Shown here: positions 26,465 through 34,039 of the stretch, piece by piece
How the letters are laid out: each line of letters opens with the position of its first letter
Position numbering within the stretch: position 1 is the stretch's first letter
NCBI GenBank assembly: GCA_027366635.1
Contig: DAHXNE010000089.1
Span: 1 to 46,729, forward strand
Origin: Gammaproteobacteria bacterium
GTDB taxonomy: Bacteria; Pseudomonadota; Gammaproteobacteria; Steroidobacterales; Steroidobacteraceae
Length of the DNA stretch: 46,729 nucleotides
Direction: 5' to 3'
Translations under genes and position numbers: made by a program
Notes under the pieces: generated by a model
What the model was told of the DNA's origin: nothing
Databases searched by the model: none
Seen by the model: the letters and a program-made list of their open reading frames with translations, nothing else

Positions 26465-26683
26465 CGCGGTCGCCGTGGTGGCGAGCTCGGGGAGCGCTTG
26501 TGCGCCCACCGAGCGCGCCGCTACGCGGCAATGAACCGCCGTCGGCTCGAGTGGCCAGGACGGCCTTGGTCTGGGATGACCGGGGCGGCTGGCGAGCTCT
26601 CTGGCGGCGGTTCTGGGCAAAACGAGCCTCCCGCACTGCCCCCCGTATCCTTGCCGTTTACGGCAACTCGGGGGTTCGGGAGG

Positions 26684-27366
26684 ATGAAGCACAGGAGACT
26701 GACCGTGGCTCGATACGAAGAGATCCAAAGACGTTTGGCTGAGGGCCGAGGGGTGCGGGAGATTGCCCGCGCGCTGGGCTGCTCGCGCACCACCGTGCGG
26801 GAGATCCGCGATGGGCTCAAGGGCTCCCCGGCGCACCTGCCCGAGCGGGCCGACCCGCCGTGGATGCTGCAGCTGCAGTGGCCGCAGGTGATCGAGGACC
26901 TCGGGATGGGACACCCGATGAAGCTGATCTGGGAGGAGAAGGCCGAGACGTTGACCACCTACTCGAACTTCTGGAAGCAGTTCTACCGCAAGTTCCCGCA
27001 GTACCGTCAGCCGAGTGTGACGGCCCGGGATTTCTCCCCGGGAGAGCGGGTGGAAGTTGACTGGGCGGGAGACCCGATCGAGTGGATTGATGTCAAGACG
27101 GGTGAGATCCACCCAACCTGGGTGTTTGTCGCGGGGTTGGGCTTTAGTCAACTCGCTTTTTTGCCTGGGCAACAGCGGACATGAAGAGCGCGAACTGGCT
27201 CGCCTGTCACAGGAGGATGTACGAGTACTACGGCGGGGTGCCCGCTGTGACGGTGCCGGACTGTTTGAAGCAGGGCGTGCTCAAGTGTCACATCTACGAC
27301 CCGGACATCAACCCCGGCTATGCGCAGATGGTGGCGCATTTTTCCACGGCAGTGGTACCAGCGCGT
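26684..27366 (+). pseudogene. IS21-family transposase (istA) remnant
   Basis: Encodes the N-terminal and central part of an IstA transposase. MKHRRLTVARYEEIQRRLAE opens a helix-turn-helix. VEVDWAGDP holds the first catalytic Asp, and after a frame change VPDCLKQGV holds the second. Reading breaks within a run of six T (27157-27162): codons before it are in one frame, and ADMKSANWLACHRRMYEYYG continues in the -1 frame. The protein ends near AVVPAR, before the third catalytic residue, where it is joined to Tn3 transposase sequence on the other strand. No istB is present. Confidence 0.85.
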
Positions 27367-29153
27367 CTTGTACTTGGTTGATGAAGCGATCCGCATCGAG
27401 GGGGAGATCCAGCGCCTTGTAGTATTCGTCGCGGTTCGCCTCGAAATCGGCGGGCAAATCCTCATGTTACCGGCGCCTCAAAAATCATTGTAATCGGCCG
27501 GTTTGCAAATCGACGGCATAGAAATTGCGTAGCGGGCCGCCAGACCCACTCGCTGTGAGTCCGGACCGACTATGCAGCCCGCAAGCCCTTGTTGCAGCCG
27601 GGAAAGACGCCAGGATGAACAAGATCGTCAATGGAAACTGGCGGAAGAAAGCGGAAGAAGACATTGAGTTTCAAACTGCCCGGATTTCAAGAGTTTCAGC
27701 TTGCCGATGACATCCTCATCCGGGTCACGATAGCGATTGGCGCCGACGATCCAGATTTCCTTGCAGCGCAGCGGCTCGCGCACGGCCTCCAGCACCGAAA
27801 CCTCATACGTGACACGATTGACGCGATCGCGCCCGGCGGCATCCTTCTCCACCACGGCATCGCGCCACAGGCCACGCACGACGCCCTCGAGCGGCACCTC
27901 CTCCTCGATCGGAAAGGTTCGCAGCTTGGTGTCTGCGAAACGTTTCACGAGATCCACCGCCTGCATGACTGGGCGATGACGTTCGTTGTTGGACCGGAAT
28001 TCGAGGGCCGCCAGGAGTTTCGGCACCATGCGCCGGTAGTGCCCCTGATAGGAGTTGCGGATCACCGTGCGCAGCGTCGTGCGGTAGGTCGGCCCCGTGG
28101 CTTTCCACTCCTTGACCAGATCGCGCAGGGTCTCCTGCCAACCACCGGAAAGACGACCTCGCGCACCACGCCGTCCGGCTGGGCCAGTGTGGCGTCAGCC
28201 AATTCGAACAGCAGATTTTGCTTGCCCGTGACGCGCTTGAGGTCATTGAGCAATTCCCGTTCGACCTTGCGTTCGGCGCGGGCACCGATGCGGTGAATCG
28301 TCTCGATCAGCAGGTCGACCAGATCGTCGGTCAAGCTGCGAGCTCGCAGATAGGCAAACGCAGTCAGCCAGGCGATCCGCGCGGCATCGGGATGCCGGCG
28401 CAGTTCATGCGGTGCCTCGACTGCGACGCGCCGCCGGCAGCGCTCCAGCTCGCGTGGCGAAGCGTGATCGAACAGATCGGTGGGCAGCTCCACACGACGA
28501 ATCAGCTCCACCTTCGCCAATTCCTCCTGCATGCTGGCGAGGTTCGGCCGCCCTGGATTGCCGCGCAGTGCCAAGAGCGGCGCGGGCGCACTGCCCGGAC
28601 CCTTTTCAGCCACGGACGGATCTCCTTCGCCCTCCACACCCAGCAGCCGGTCAAGACGCTCGCGGATCGCCGGCGACAACCGTCCATAGATATCGGCGTG
28701 AAAGCGCTCCTCGTCCGCTCGCAGCGCGGCCCGGGCGATACGTTCCACCCGTTCGGCCGTCGGCGGTTCAATCGACAATTCACGGCAGCGCGCTTCGAGT
28801 CGTTCGACCATCGCTGCAATCTCGCCGCCGGCCTCGGCGGCCACGTGATCTCGCGGCCATTCGGTCAGCGTGTCGGCGTCGGCAACGGTAGCTTCCCGAA
28901 AGCCAAAGCGGGCGCGAATCTCGTTGCGCAGGCGTTTCGCCGTTCTCTCAGCGAGGAGCAATCCTCCATCGGCAGGGACGGTGACCTCGAGCTGGCGCGC
29001 CAGAGCGGCAATGTCCAGCAACTCCAGGTCGGACGAATCGCGTGGAAACCGTCCGTGATCGCGGAAGAACATCATCCACGCTGCAAAAGCGAGTCGGTTC
29101 TCTCGGCTCTTGGTCATCACCATGGCGAAATCGCTAGGCATCAACGGCTGCAT
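27367..29153 (-). pseudogene. Tn3-family transposase (tnpA) remnant
   Basis: Starting MQPLMPSDFAMVMTKSRENR, the sequence first shows the N-terminal DUF4158-type region (ENRLAFAAWMMFFRDHGRFP) and then the central Tn3 region, including NSYQGHYRRMVPKLLAALEF. Three lesions are visible. There is a frameshift near 28135-28141, just after VVFPVVG, where the adjacent frame continues ETLRDLVKEWKATGPTYR. A 246-base insertion lies at 27466-27711. The gene is truncated after DADRFINQVQDAL near 27367, where the IS21 fragment begins. The C-terminal catalytic domain is absent. Confidence 0.88.
27466..27711. mobile_element. MITE-like 246-base insertion with 8-base target duplication
   Basis: Interrupts the tnpA remnant between two copies of ATCCTCAT (27458-27465 and 27712-27719). 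Removing the insert and one copy restores an uninterrupted frame (PDEDLPADFEANRDEYY). The ends begin GTTACCGGC and, on the other strand, GTCATCGGC, and imperfect inverted similarity extends about 50 bases inward, including AATC and GTTTG blocks. It encodes no transposase. An 8-base duplication is compatible with IS66 or a few other families; the parent element is not identified. Confidence 0.8.
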
Positions 29154-29313
29154 CACAGAGTCATTCCGTCCTTGGTTTGTCGCGGTGCAATAACCCTGGT
29201 TTGTACGACAGTTGAGCAAGCTCCAAAAATCGGCCGATTTGGCGCCGATATCTGGCGCAATACCCGTCGCGTATTCTATGATGCGTAAACGGCACCATAC
29301 CAGGGTTACAGCG
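29154..29313. promoter_or_regulatory. Candidate resolution (res) site of the Tn3-type element
   Basis: The 160-base gap between divergent tnpA and tnpR holds several symmetric motifs: TAACCCTGGT (29191-29200) with its exact inverse ACCAGGGTTA (29299-29308); two direct TGGTTTGT copies near 29173 and 29197; and GCGCC/GGCGC (29242-29258) around GATATCT. This is the place and size of a three-subsite res region where the resolvase binds and both promoters lie. Subsite boundaries are not resolved. Confidence 0.55.
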
Positions 29314-29868
29314 ATGAAAATCGGCTATGCGCGAGTCTCGACGGATGATCAGACGCTGGATCTGCAGCGCGATGCCCTGAAGCGCGCCAAGTGTCGTGAT
29401 ATTTACGAGGAGCACGCCAGCGGGAAGAACACCGCGCGCCCGCAGCTCGAGGCCTGCCTGAAGTCCCTACGCGAGGGCGATACGCTGATCGTCTGGCGCC
29501 TCGACCGACTGGGCCGCAGCCTCGGCGACCTCATTCACCTAACCCACGAGTTCAAGACGCGCGGCATTGGGTTTGCCTCGCTCACCGAGCAGATCGACAC
29601 GCGATCGCCGGCCGGGCAGCTGGTATTTCACGTCTTTGGGGCACTCGCAGAGTTCGAGCACAATCTGATCCGCGAGCGCACGCTCGCCGGCCTGAAGGCT
29701 GCCCGGGCCCGGGGCCGCAAGGGTGGCCGGCCCCGAAAGCTCAGCTCGAAGGACCTAAAGACCGTACGCGCGTTGCTCCGCTCCGGTGACGTTCCCGTCA
29801 GCACAATCGCCGAGCAGTTCCGCGTCGCTCGGTCGACGCTCTACCGGAACATCGGTACAGCCGGGTAG
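29314..29868 (+). CDS. tnpR: Tn3-type serine resolvase
   Basis: A 184-residue serine recombinase, apparently intact. The catalytic Ser9 lies in KIGYARVSTDDQTLDLQRDA, the helper Arg in VWRLDRLGRSLGDL, and the dimer helix in FHVFGALAEFEHNLIRERT. The GRKGGRPRKL hinge is followed by a C-terminal helix-turn-helix. The ATG at 29314 matches family N-termini; the frame's earlier ATG at 29212 lies in the res region. It is divergent from tnpA as in the Tn3 subgroup. With the transposase broken, it may persist as a site-specific recombinase acting on its own res site. Confidence 0.94.
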   Translation: MKIGYARVSTDDQTLDLQRDALKRAKCRDIYEEHASGKNTARPQLEACLKSLREGDTLIVWRLDRLGRSLGDLIHLTHEFKTRGIGFASLTEQIDTRSPAGQLVFHVFGALAEFEHNLIRERTLAGLKAARARGRKGGRPRKLSSKDLKTVRALLRSGDVPVSTIAEQFRVARSTLYRNIGTAG

Positions 29869-29886
29869 CGAGGGCGAAATCCAAAG

Positions 29887-30528
29887 ATGCGCCAGGTATT
29901 CGTATATTCCGACTCGCTCTCGTGGGGAATCATTCCGACAACGCGGGCGCGGCTGCGTTTTGATCAGCGCTGGCCAGGTGTGCTCGAGGCGGAGCTTCTC
30001 AAACAGGGGCAGTCAGTGCGTGTCCTGGAGGACTGCTTGAATGGTCGGAGAACGGTCTTCGAGGATCCGTTCCTACCAGGGCGTAACGGCATCGTCGGAC
30101 TTGCACAAAAGATCGAGATGCACTCGCCGTTGGCGCTTGTCATCGTGATGCTGGGCACGAACGACTTTCAGTCCGTGCATCCGCATACCTCGTGGCATGC
30201 GGCGCAGGGCGTAGGAACCCTTGTTCGCACCATCCAACAGGCGCCGGTGGAACCGGGAATGCCCGTACCGCAGGTACTGGTCGTGGTGCCTCCCCCCATT
30301 GTTGCTCCGAAAGGCCCGATCGCGGCAAAATTTGCGGGCGCCGCGGAGAAATGTGTCGGACTAGCGCAGGCCTATCGAGAAGTTTGTACCGCACTGAGCT
30401 GCCATTACTTCGACGCGGCAGCGGTGACAAGCTCGAGCCGTGTTGACGGCGTGCATCTGGATGAGGATCAACACGCCGCGCTCGGACGGGCATTGGCGGG
30501 CACGGCTGGCGAGATCATCAATGGATGA
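29887..30528 (+). CDS. SGNH/GDSL hydrolase
   Basis: A 213-residue esterase-type enzyme. Block I is YSDSLSWG with the nucleophilic Ser, block III is MLGTNDF with the conserved Asn, and block V is VDGVHLDEDQH with the catalytic Asp and His. There is no signal peptide, so it should act in the cytoplasm. It starts 18 bases after the resolvase stop and is followed by an acetyltransferase 21 bases on, so the three may share a transcript. The substrate is unknown; relatives are arylesterases or acetyl-ester hydrolases. It is visibly richer in A/T than the flanking chromosome. Confidence 0.88.
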   Translation: MRQVFVYSDSLSWGIIPTTRARLRFDQRWPGVLEAELLKQGQSVRVLEDCLNGRRTVFEDPFLPGRNGIVGLAQKIEMHSPLALVIVMLGTNDFQSVHPHTSWHAAQGVGTLVRTIQQAPVEPGMPVPQVLVVVPPPIVAPKGPIAAKFAGAAEKCVGLAQAYREVCTALSCHYFDAAAVTSSSRVDGVHLDEDQHAALGRALAGTAGEIING

Positions 30529-30549
30529 TGACGAAAGGAGGTCGATTCC

Positions 30550-30963
30550 GTGGAATGGACGAGAGACGAATTTGTATTGACGGATGACTCGAGCCGATTC
30601 GATCTGGAGCGGACATTCTTGCTCCTACAGGGAACCCACTGGGGCGTTCGCCGACCTCGCGAAGTAGTCGCCAAAATGTCCGAACACTCTCTGTGCTTCA
30701 TTTTATTGCGCGGTGGCATTCAGGTCGGCTTTGGTCGTGCGGTTACCGATTACACCGTATTTTCTTGGATTGCAGACATCGTCGTGGATCCAGAGTACCG
30801 GAGCAAAGGACTCGGAAAATGGATAATGGGGTGCATCGGGGAACACCCGGCCATTCTGCCCACGCAGAAGGTTTTGCAAACGCGAGATGCCCACAGCCTC
30901 TACGAAAAATACGGATTCTCAAAAAACCCGGCCCTTATGAGCACCCCGGTTGTTGGTCTGTAA
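30550..30963 (+). CDS. GNAT-family N-acetyltransferase
   Basis: A 137-residue acetyltransferase with the acetyl-CoA loop in PEYRSKGLGKWIMGCIGEH and the C-terminal LYEKYGF motif typical of GNAT enzymes. I chose the GTG at 30550 because a near-perfect ribosome site AAAGGAGGT ends 7 bases before it. Base composition is low in G/C for this window. Paired with the GDSL hydrolase as apparent transposon cargo; the acceptor substrate cannot be told. Confidence 0.88.
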   Translation: MEWTRDEFVLTDDSSRFDLERTFLLLQGTHWGVRRPREVVAKMSEHSLCFILLRGGIQVGFGRAVTDYTVFSWIADIVVDPEYRSKGLGKWIMGCIGEHPAILPTQKVLQTRDAHSLYEKYGFSKNPALMSTPVVGL

Positions 30964-31140
30964 CCTCAAATGGCCCCTGGTGACACGACTGTTGGGTTTA
31001 CCCCTGAACGCGAGGGTGGCCAGCCCGACCAGCAGCGTGAGCGCCCAGCTCGCGCAGATCCACAGCGACCAACCGACCGCCACCGCCAAGGTGAGCGGCC
31101 AGCAAAACGCTGCCAAAAACAGCCACAACAAGAGTTTCAT
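30919..31140 (-). CDS. Small membrane protein, probably with a foreign C-terminus
   Basis: A 73-codon frame starting MKLLLWLFLAAFCWPLTLAV, two hydrophobic helices up to about residue 46. Its N-terminus closely parallels the small membrane protein at 21171-21365. The last 25 or so codons (after LAFRGKPNS) are polar and run antisense into the acetyltransferase gene, so the original tail was probably lost at an insertion boundary near 30965-31000. The ATG overlaps the stop of the ORF upstream by 4 bases, which supports translation. Confidence 0.5.
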   Translation of the reverse strand: MKLLLWLFLAAFCWPLTLAVAVGWSLWICASWALTLLVGLATLAFRGKPNSRVTRGHLRLQTNNRGAHKGRVF

Positions 31141-31328
31141 TCGGCTGCCCTCCGAAGTTCAGCCGCCACGATCTGCGCCACGGCGCGCAGGTGCGCGGCC
31201 TCGAGCCGCCGGCCGCCGCGGGCGTGCTGCAAGCGACGCAATATCCGCACGGCGGCCTCGGTGAGCCGCAGAGCGGCGGCAATGTCAGCCGGGTCGGGCC
31301 CCACGGGCCGCCAGCTCGAGGGCCGCAC
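31137..31328 (-). CDS. Small ORF, Arg/Ala-rich helical protein (63 aa)
   Basis: GTG start at 31328, ending at 31137 with a 4-base overlap into the small membrane protein gene. The C-terminal half (ALRLTEAAVRILRRLQHARG and beyond) looks like a long amphipathic helix. No family recognised. It is supported mainly by the overlapping arrangement with ORFs on both sides; in GC-rich DNA this composition can also arise by chance. Confidence 0.35.
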   Translation of the reverse strand: MRPSSWRPVGPDPADIAAALRLTEAAVRILRRLQHARGGRRLEAAHLRAVAQIVAAELRRAAE

Positions 31329-31407
31329 AGCGCAGCGTGGCGCGGTCGTGGGGCCGGCGCTGGTCGGGGCCGAAGGCGCGGGAAACCATTGCGGCCCAGT
31401 AACTCAC
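31285..31407 (-). CDS. Very small ORF (40 aa) upstream in the same run
   Basis: GTG at 31407 gives MSYWAAMVSRAFGPDQRRPH and continues to a TGA at 31285, overlapping the next ORF by about 44 bases. It would be the first gene of a three-ORF run divergent from the second toxin-antitoxin operon. No family recognised and no strong ribosome site, so it is tentative. Confidence 0.3.
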   Translation of the reverse strand: MSYWAAMVSRAFGPDQRRPHDRATLRCAALELAARGARPG

Positions 31408-31431
31408 GGCGCAGCCCTCTGGAGTCCGGCG

Positions 31432-31460
31432 TTGACGTATATACGGCGTTGACGTATAGT
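31432..31460 (+). promoter_or_regulatory. Promoter with repeated operator before the second toxin operon
   Basis: TTGACG (31432-31437), 17 bases, then TATAGT (31455-31460): a near-consensus sigma-70 promoter. The sequence GGCGTTGACGTATA occurs twice in part (TTGACG again at 31449-31454), so a direct repeat overlaps the promoter and could be the antitoxin's operator. The toxin ATG is only 6 bases beyond the -10 box. Confidence 0.7.
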
Positions 31461-31466
31461 GCGTCC

Positions 31467-31787
31467 ATGTTCACGGTGATCGAGACCACGACCTTCACGC
31501 GTCTGTGGCCCGATTACTGGACCGAAGATGAACGCGGCGAATTCGTCGCATGGCTGGTAGCGCACCCGGAAGTCGGCGATGTGGTACGCGGCTCCGGTGG
31601 CTGCCGTAAGGTTCGCTGGTCGCGGCCTGGCATTGGTAAGCGCGGCGGCGTACGGGTCATCCACTACAACCGCTTGGCGGATGGAGTGATCTACCTGCTC
31701 CTGATCTACGCCAAGAACGTGCGAGATGACATACCAGCCAAGACCCTGGCTGTGATTCGGGAGACGATCGATGCCGAAAATGACTGA
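31467..31787 (+). CDS. RelE/HigB2-type toxin
   Basis: A 106-residue RelE-superfamily toxin. FTVIETTTFTRLWPDYWTED opens the fold, VRGSGGCRKVRWSRPGIGKR is the typical central loop, and RVIHYNRLADGVIYLLLIYA is the core strand pair of this family. It probably cleaves mRNA at the ribosome. The ATG at 31467 matches family starts, has no ribosome site, and coincides with the expected transcription start, so the mRNA is probably leaderless. It overlaps its antitoxin by 17 bases. Confidence 0.9.
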   Translation: MFTVIETTTFTRLWPDYWTEDERGEFVAWLVAHPEVGDVVRGSGGCRKVRWSRPGIGKRGGVRVIHYNRLADGVIYLLLIYAKNVRDDIPAKTLAVIRETIDAEND

Positions 31788-32085
31788 ACGTGCGCTGCGC
31801 AAGCGCGATAAGGCCCGTGATCTCGGTGCCGAGCTGCTCGAGTCCGTGCGCGAGATGAAGGCCGGCCGTGTCGGCCATGTGCACCGCGTGCCCGTATCGG
31901 CGGTGACGGAGGCCCGGACGCGCGCCGGCTTCTCGCAACAGCAGTTCGCACAGCTCCTGGGTGTATCCACGCGGACGCTGCAGGAATGGGAGCAGGGGCG
32001 CCGCCAGCCGACGGGGGCCGCCCGCTCTCTCCTGACGATTGCAGCGAAGCGCCCCGAGGTGCTACGGGACGTGCTCGCGACCTGA
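31771..32085 (+). CDS. XRE-family antitoxin, HigA2 type
   Basis: A 104-residue antitoxin. The N-terminal 45 residues are charged and probably wrap the toxin. Residues 46-95 form a helix-turn-helix with TRAGFSQQQFAQLLGVSTRT and LQEWEQGRRQPTGAARSLL. The start at 31771 overlaps the toxin gene; the ATG three codons later is an alternative. The overlap suggests coupled synthesis, and the protein likely represses the promoter at 31432-31460. Confidence 0.9.
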   Translation: MPKMTERALRKRDKARDLGAELLESVREMKAGRVGHVHRVPVSAVTEARTRAGFSQQQFAQLLGVSTRTLQEWEQGRRQPTGAARSLLTIAAKRPEVLRDVLAT

Positions 32086-32497
32086 TTGCGCTGGTCGCAA
32101 TAGGACGCCCCAGACACCGCGCAGGGACCGGCCCGCACCGATGATGCCGCGGCCGCAGGCGGCGGACGGCGAGGCAGCGGTCATGCCGCACCTCGAGTGC
32201 AAAGCGAGTGCAAATCGACCGCCAAGCGACTGATTCTGCGAGCCCGTTTTATCGCCAGCGGATTGATACTCCGCTGGTGCCCTCCCAAGGCTGATCTGAC
32301 GTGGGCGGGGGCGCGGCGCAGGGGGACGCCGGCCCCTGGCTGCGCCTAGGAAAAGCGCCTCTCTCCCCCAGAATCGCGCGGTTCCTCGTACCCGCCAACA
32401 CCTATCGGACCGTAGTGGAAACTTAGTGCAAATTCGCGCTTATTTTTTGACCAGTCGGCTGGGCCGAATCGGCATTAAGTGCTTGGTTTTCTTGGTA
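32086..32497. other. Gap beside tRNA-Lys with three GTGCAAA repeats
   Basis: No gene is supported. GTGCAAA occurs at 32197-32203, 32208-32214 and 32426-32432, always in the same orientation; the first two are 11 bases apart. Short repeats of this kind next to a tRNA attachment point are typical of integrase arm-binding sites. An AT-richer stretch lies at about 32400-32498. Confidence 0.45.
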
Positions 32498-32570
32498 TGG
32501 GGCGTGAGGGAATCGAACCCTCGACCAGCGGATTAAAAGTCCGATGCTCTACCGACTGAGCTAACGCCCC
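32498..32570 (-). tRNA. tRNA-Lys (anticodon TTT)
   Basis: A 73-base cloverleaf: acceptor GGGGCGT pairs with ACGCCCC, the D arm is GCTC/GAGC, the anticodon loop is CTTTTAA, and the T arm is GAGGG TTCGATT CCCTC. The anticodon TTT decodes Lys. The discriminator is A. CCA is not encoded; the next bases read TAC. The first anticodon-stem pair is a T-C mismatch. It lies 67 bases after queC on the same strand and marks the right end of the island. Confidence 0.96.
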
Positions 32571-32637
32571 GACGTGGGTGCCGCGGCAGTCCCCGAACGG
32601 GCGCCGCAGGACCGCAAATCATACCCGGATACGCTCA

Positions 32638-33312
32638 TCATCGGTAGCGCGTAGGGTCCGGAATCCCCGCCGCCTCGAATCCCGCCCGGCGCAGCCGGCA
32701 GGCATCACATCTTCCGCAGGCACGTCCATCGGAGTCCGCCTGGTAGCACGAGACCGTCGTACCGTAATCGACACCAAGGGTGATCCCCTCGCGAACGATC
32801 CGCTCCTTGCTCCAGGCGATAAGCGGAGCGTGAATGCGGCAGTGCTTACCTTCGACGCCGGCTTTCGTCGCCAGATTCGCCAGATGCGCGAAGGCCTCGA
32901 TGAACTCCGGGCGGCAATCCGGATAGCCGGAGTAGTCGACAGCGGTCACGCCGACGAAAATATCCTGCGCTGCCAGCACCTCCGCCCACGCAAGCGCGAG
33001 CGAAAGCAACATCGTGTTGCGCGCGGGGACATAGGTCACCGGAATACCGCTCGCCGATGTCTCAGGAACCGCGATCGAGGGGTCTGTCAAGGCCGACCCG
33101 CCGATACCCGCCAGATCCACACGCATGACGCGGTGCTCGCAAGCCCCGATCGCCGCAGCCACGCGCACCGCCGCGCTCAGCTCTGCCTCGTGACGCTGGC
33201 CATAGTCCACCGATAGCGCGTAGCACTCGAATCCCTGCGCGCACGCGATGGCGAGGGCGGTGGCCGAATCAAGCCCGCCCGAGACCAGCACGACCGCTTT
33301 CCGATGGCTCAC
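32638..33312 (-). CDS. queC: QueC: 7-cyano-7-deazaguanine synthase
   Basis: ATP-dependent enzyme making preQ0 from 7-carboxy-7-deazaguanine in queuosine synthesis. It has 224 residues. The PP-loop [10 protein letters not shown] (11-20) and [11 protein letters not shown] are typical, and a C-terminal zinc site is formed by the Cys in [20 protein letters not shown] chose the GTG at 33312 because GGGGAGGT lies just upstream and the family begins KAVVLVSGG. It is 52 bases after queE, the preceding enzyme. Confidence 0.95.
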   Translation of the reverse strand: MSHRKAVVLVSGGLDSATALAIACAQGFECYALSVDYGQRHEAELSAAVRVAAAIGACEHRVMRVDLAGIGGSALTDPSIAVPETSASGIPVTYVPARNTMLLSLALAWAEVLAAQDIFVGVTAVDYSGYPDCRPEFIEAFAHLANLATKAGVEGKHCRIHAPLIAWSKERIVREGITLGVDYGTTVSCYQADSDGRACGRCDACRLRRAGFEAAGIPDPTRYR

Positions 33313-33364
33313 CCAGACCTCCCCGCGGACGCGGAGCTGCAATGTGCCGCTGAGACACTGGCCA

Positions 33365-34018
33365 TCATTTCCCCGGTGTGTTCCCCCAAAGAACCTTGTG
33401 CAACTGGATCTGAAACCGAACCGGCAGGCGATCAGCCAGGATCCATTCGGCAAGCTCCGGCGCCGCTAGCTGCGCGTAACTCGGCGAGAACAAGATCCCG
33501 CAACGATCCAGCAGCGCCAGCTCGCGCACCTTGGTCGCGCTCCACTCGTAATCGGCGCGATCGCAAATCACGAATTTCACCTGATCCTTCGCCTCGAGGC
33601 GCGCCAGCTCCTCGTAGCGGTTGCGAGGCTCCTCGCCCGATCCCGGAGTCTTCACGTCGACCACGCGCACCACGCGGGGATCGACCTCCGTCAAGCTCAT
33701 CGCCCCGCTGGTCTCGATCGAGACCCGGAAGTCCGCGTCACACAGCCGCAGCAGCAGCTCGAGACAGCCGCGCTGAGCGAGCGGCTCCCCACCGGTGACG
33801 CACACGTAGCGCGATCCGAGCGCTCGCACCCTCGCCAGCACTGCCTCGATCTCCCACCACTGCCCGCCATGAAATGCGTATGCCGTATCGCAATACTGGC
33901 AGCGCAGCGGACAGCCGGTCAGCCTAATGAAGCTGGTCGGGATGCCGACCGTGTCGGCCTCCCCCTGCAGCGAGTGGAAGATCTCGGTGATCTTCAGCCG
34001 CGTGATCGGCCGCCCCAT
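33365..34018 (-). CDS. queE: QueE: 7-carboxy-7-deazaguanine synthase
   Basis: Radical SAM enzyme that contracts 6-carboxytetrahydropterin to 7-carboxy-7-deazaguanine. It has 217 residues. The iron-sulfur ligands are in GCPLRCQYC (Cys36, Cys40, Cys43). [20 protein letters not shown] precedes them and [12 protein letters not shown] binds SAM. The start at 34018 is the only good one. It sits between cpoB and queC, a common gammaproteobacterial order. Confidence 0.95.
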   Translation of the reverse strand: MGRPITRLKITEIFHSLQGEADTVGIPTSFIRLTGCPLRCQYCDTAYAFHGGQWWEIEAVLARVRALGSRYVCVTGGEPLAQRGCLELLLRLCDADFRVSIETSGAMSLTEVDPRVVRVVDVKTPGSGEEPRNRYEELARLEAKDQVKFVICDRADYEWSATKVRELALLDRCGILFSPSYAQLAAPELAEWILADRLPVRFQIQLHKVLWGNTPGK

Positions 34019-34039
34019 GCCCCGGTGCTTCGCTCCGGC

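Larger units (their letters stand above)
25246..32570. mobile_element. tRNA-Lys-associated genomic island
   Basis: Bounded on the right by an intact tRNA-Lys gene and on the left by a degenerate direct copy of that tRNA's 3' portion, both in the same orientation. The interior holds an integrase relic, two toxin-antitoxin operons, broken IS21 and Tn3 transposases, a MITE-like insert, a resolvase and cargo genes, some visibly richer in A/T than the flanks. That is the classic layout of an element integrated at a tRNA 3' end. No intact integrase remains, so it is probably immobile. The tRNA copy has four mismatches in 44, so the integration is old or the left boundary is imprecise. Confidence 0.7.

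Noticed and set aside
28218..29288. 356-codon plus-strand frame opposite the Tn3 transposase
   Set aside because: Tn3 transposase motifs are on the minus strand; this frame is its shadow.
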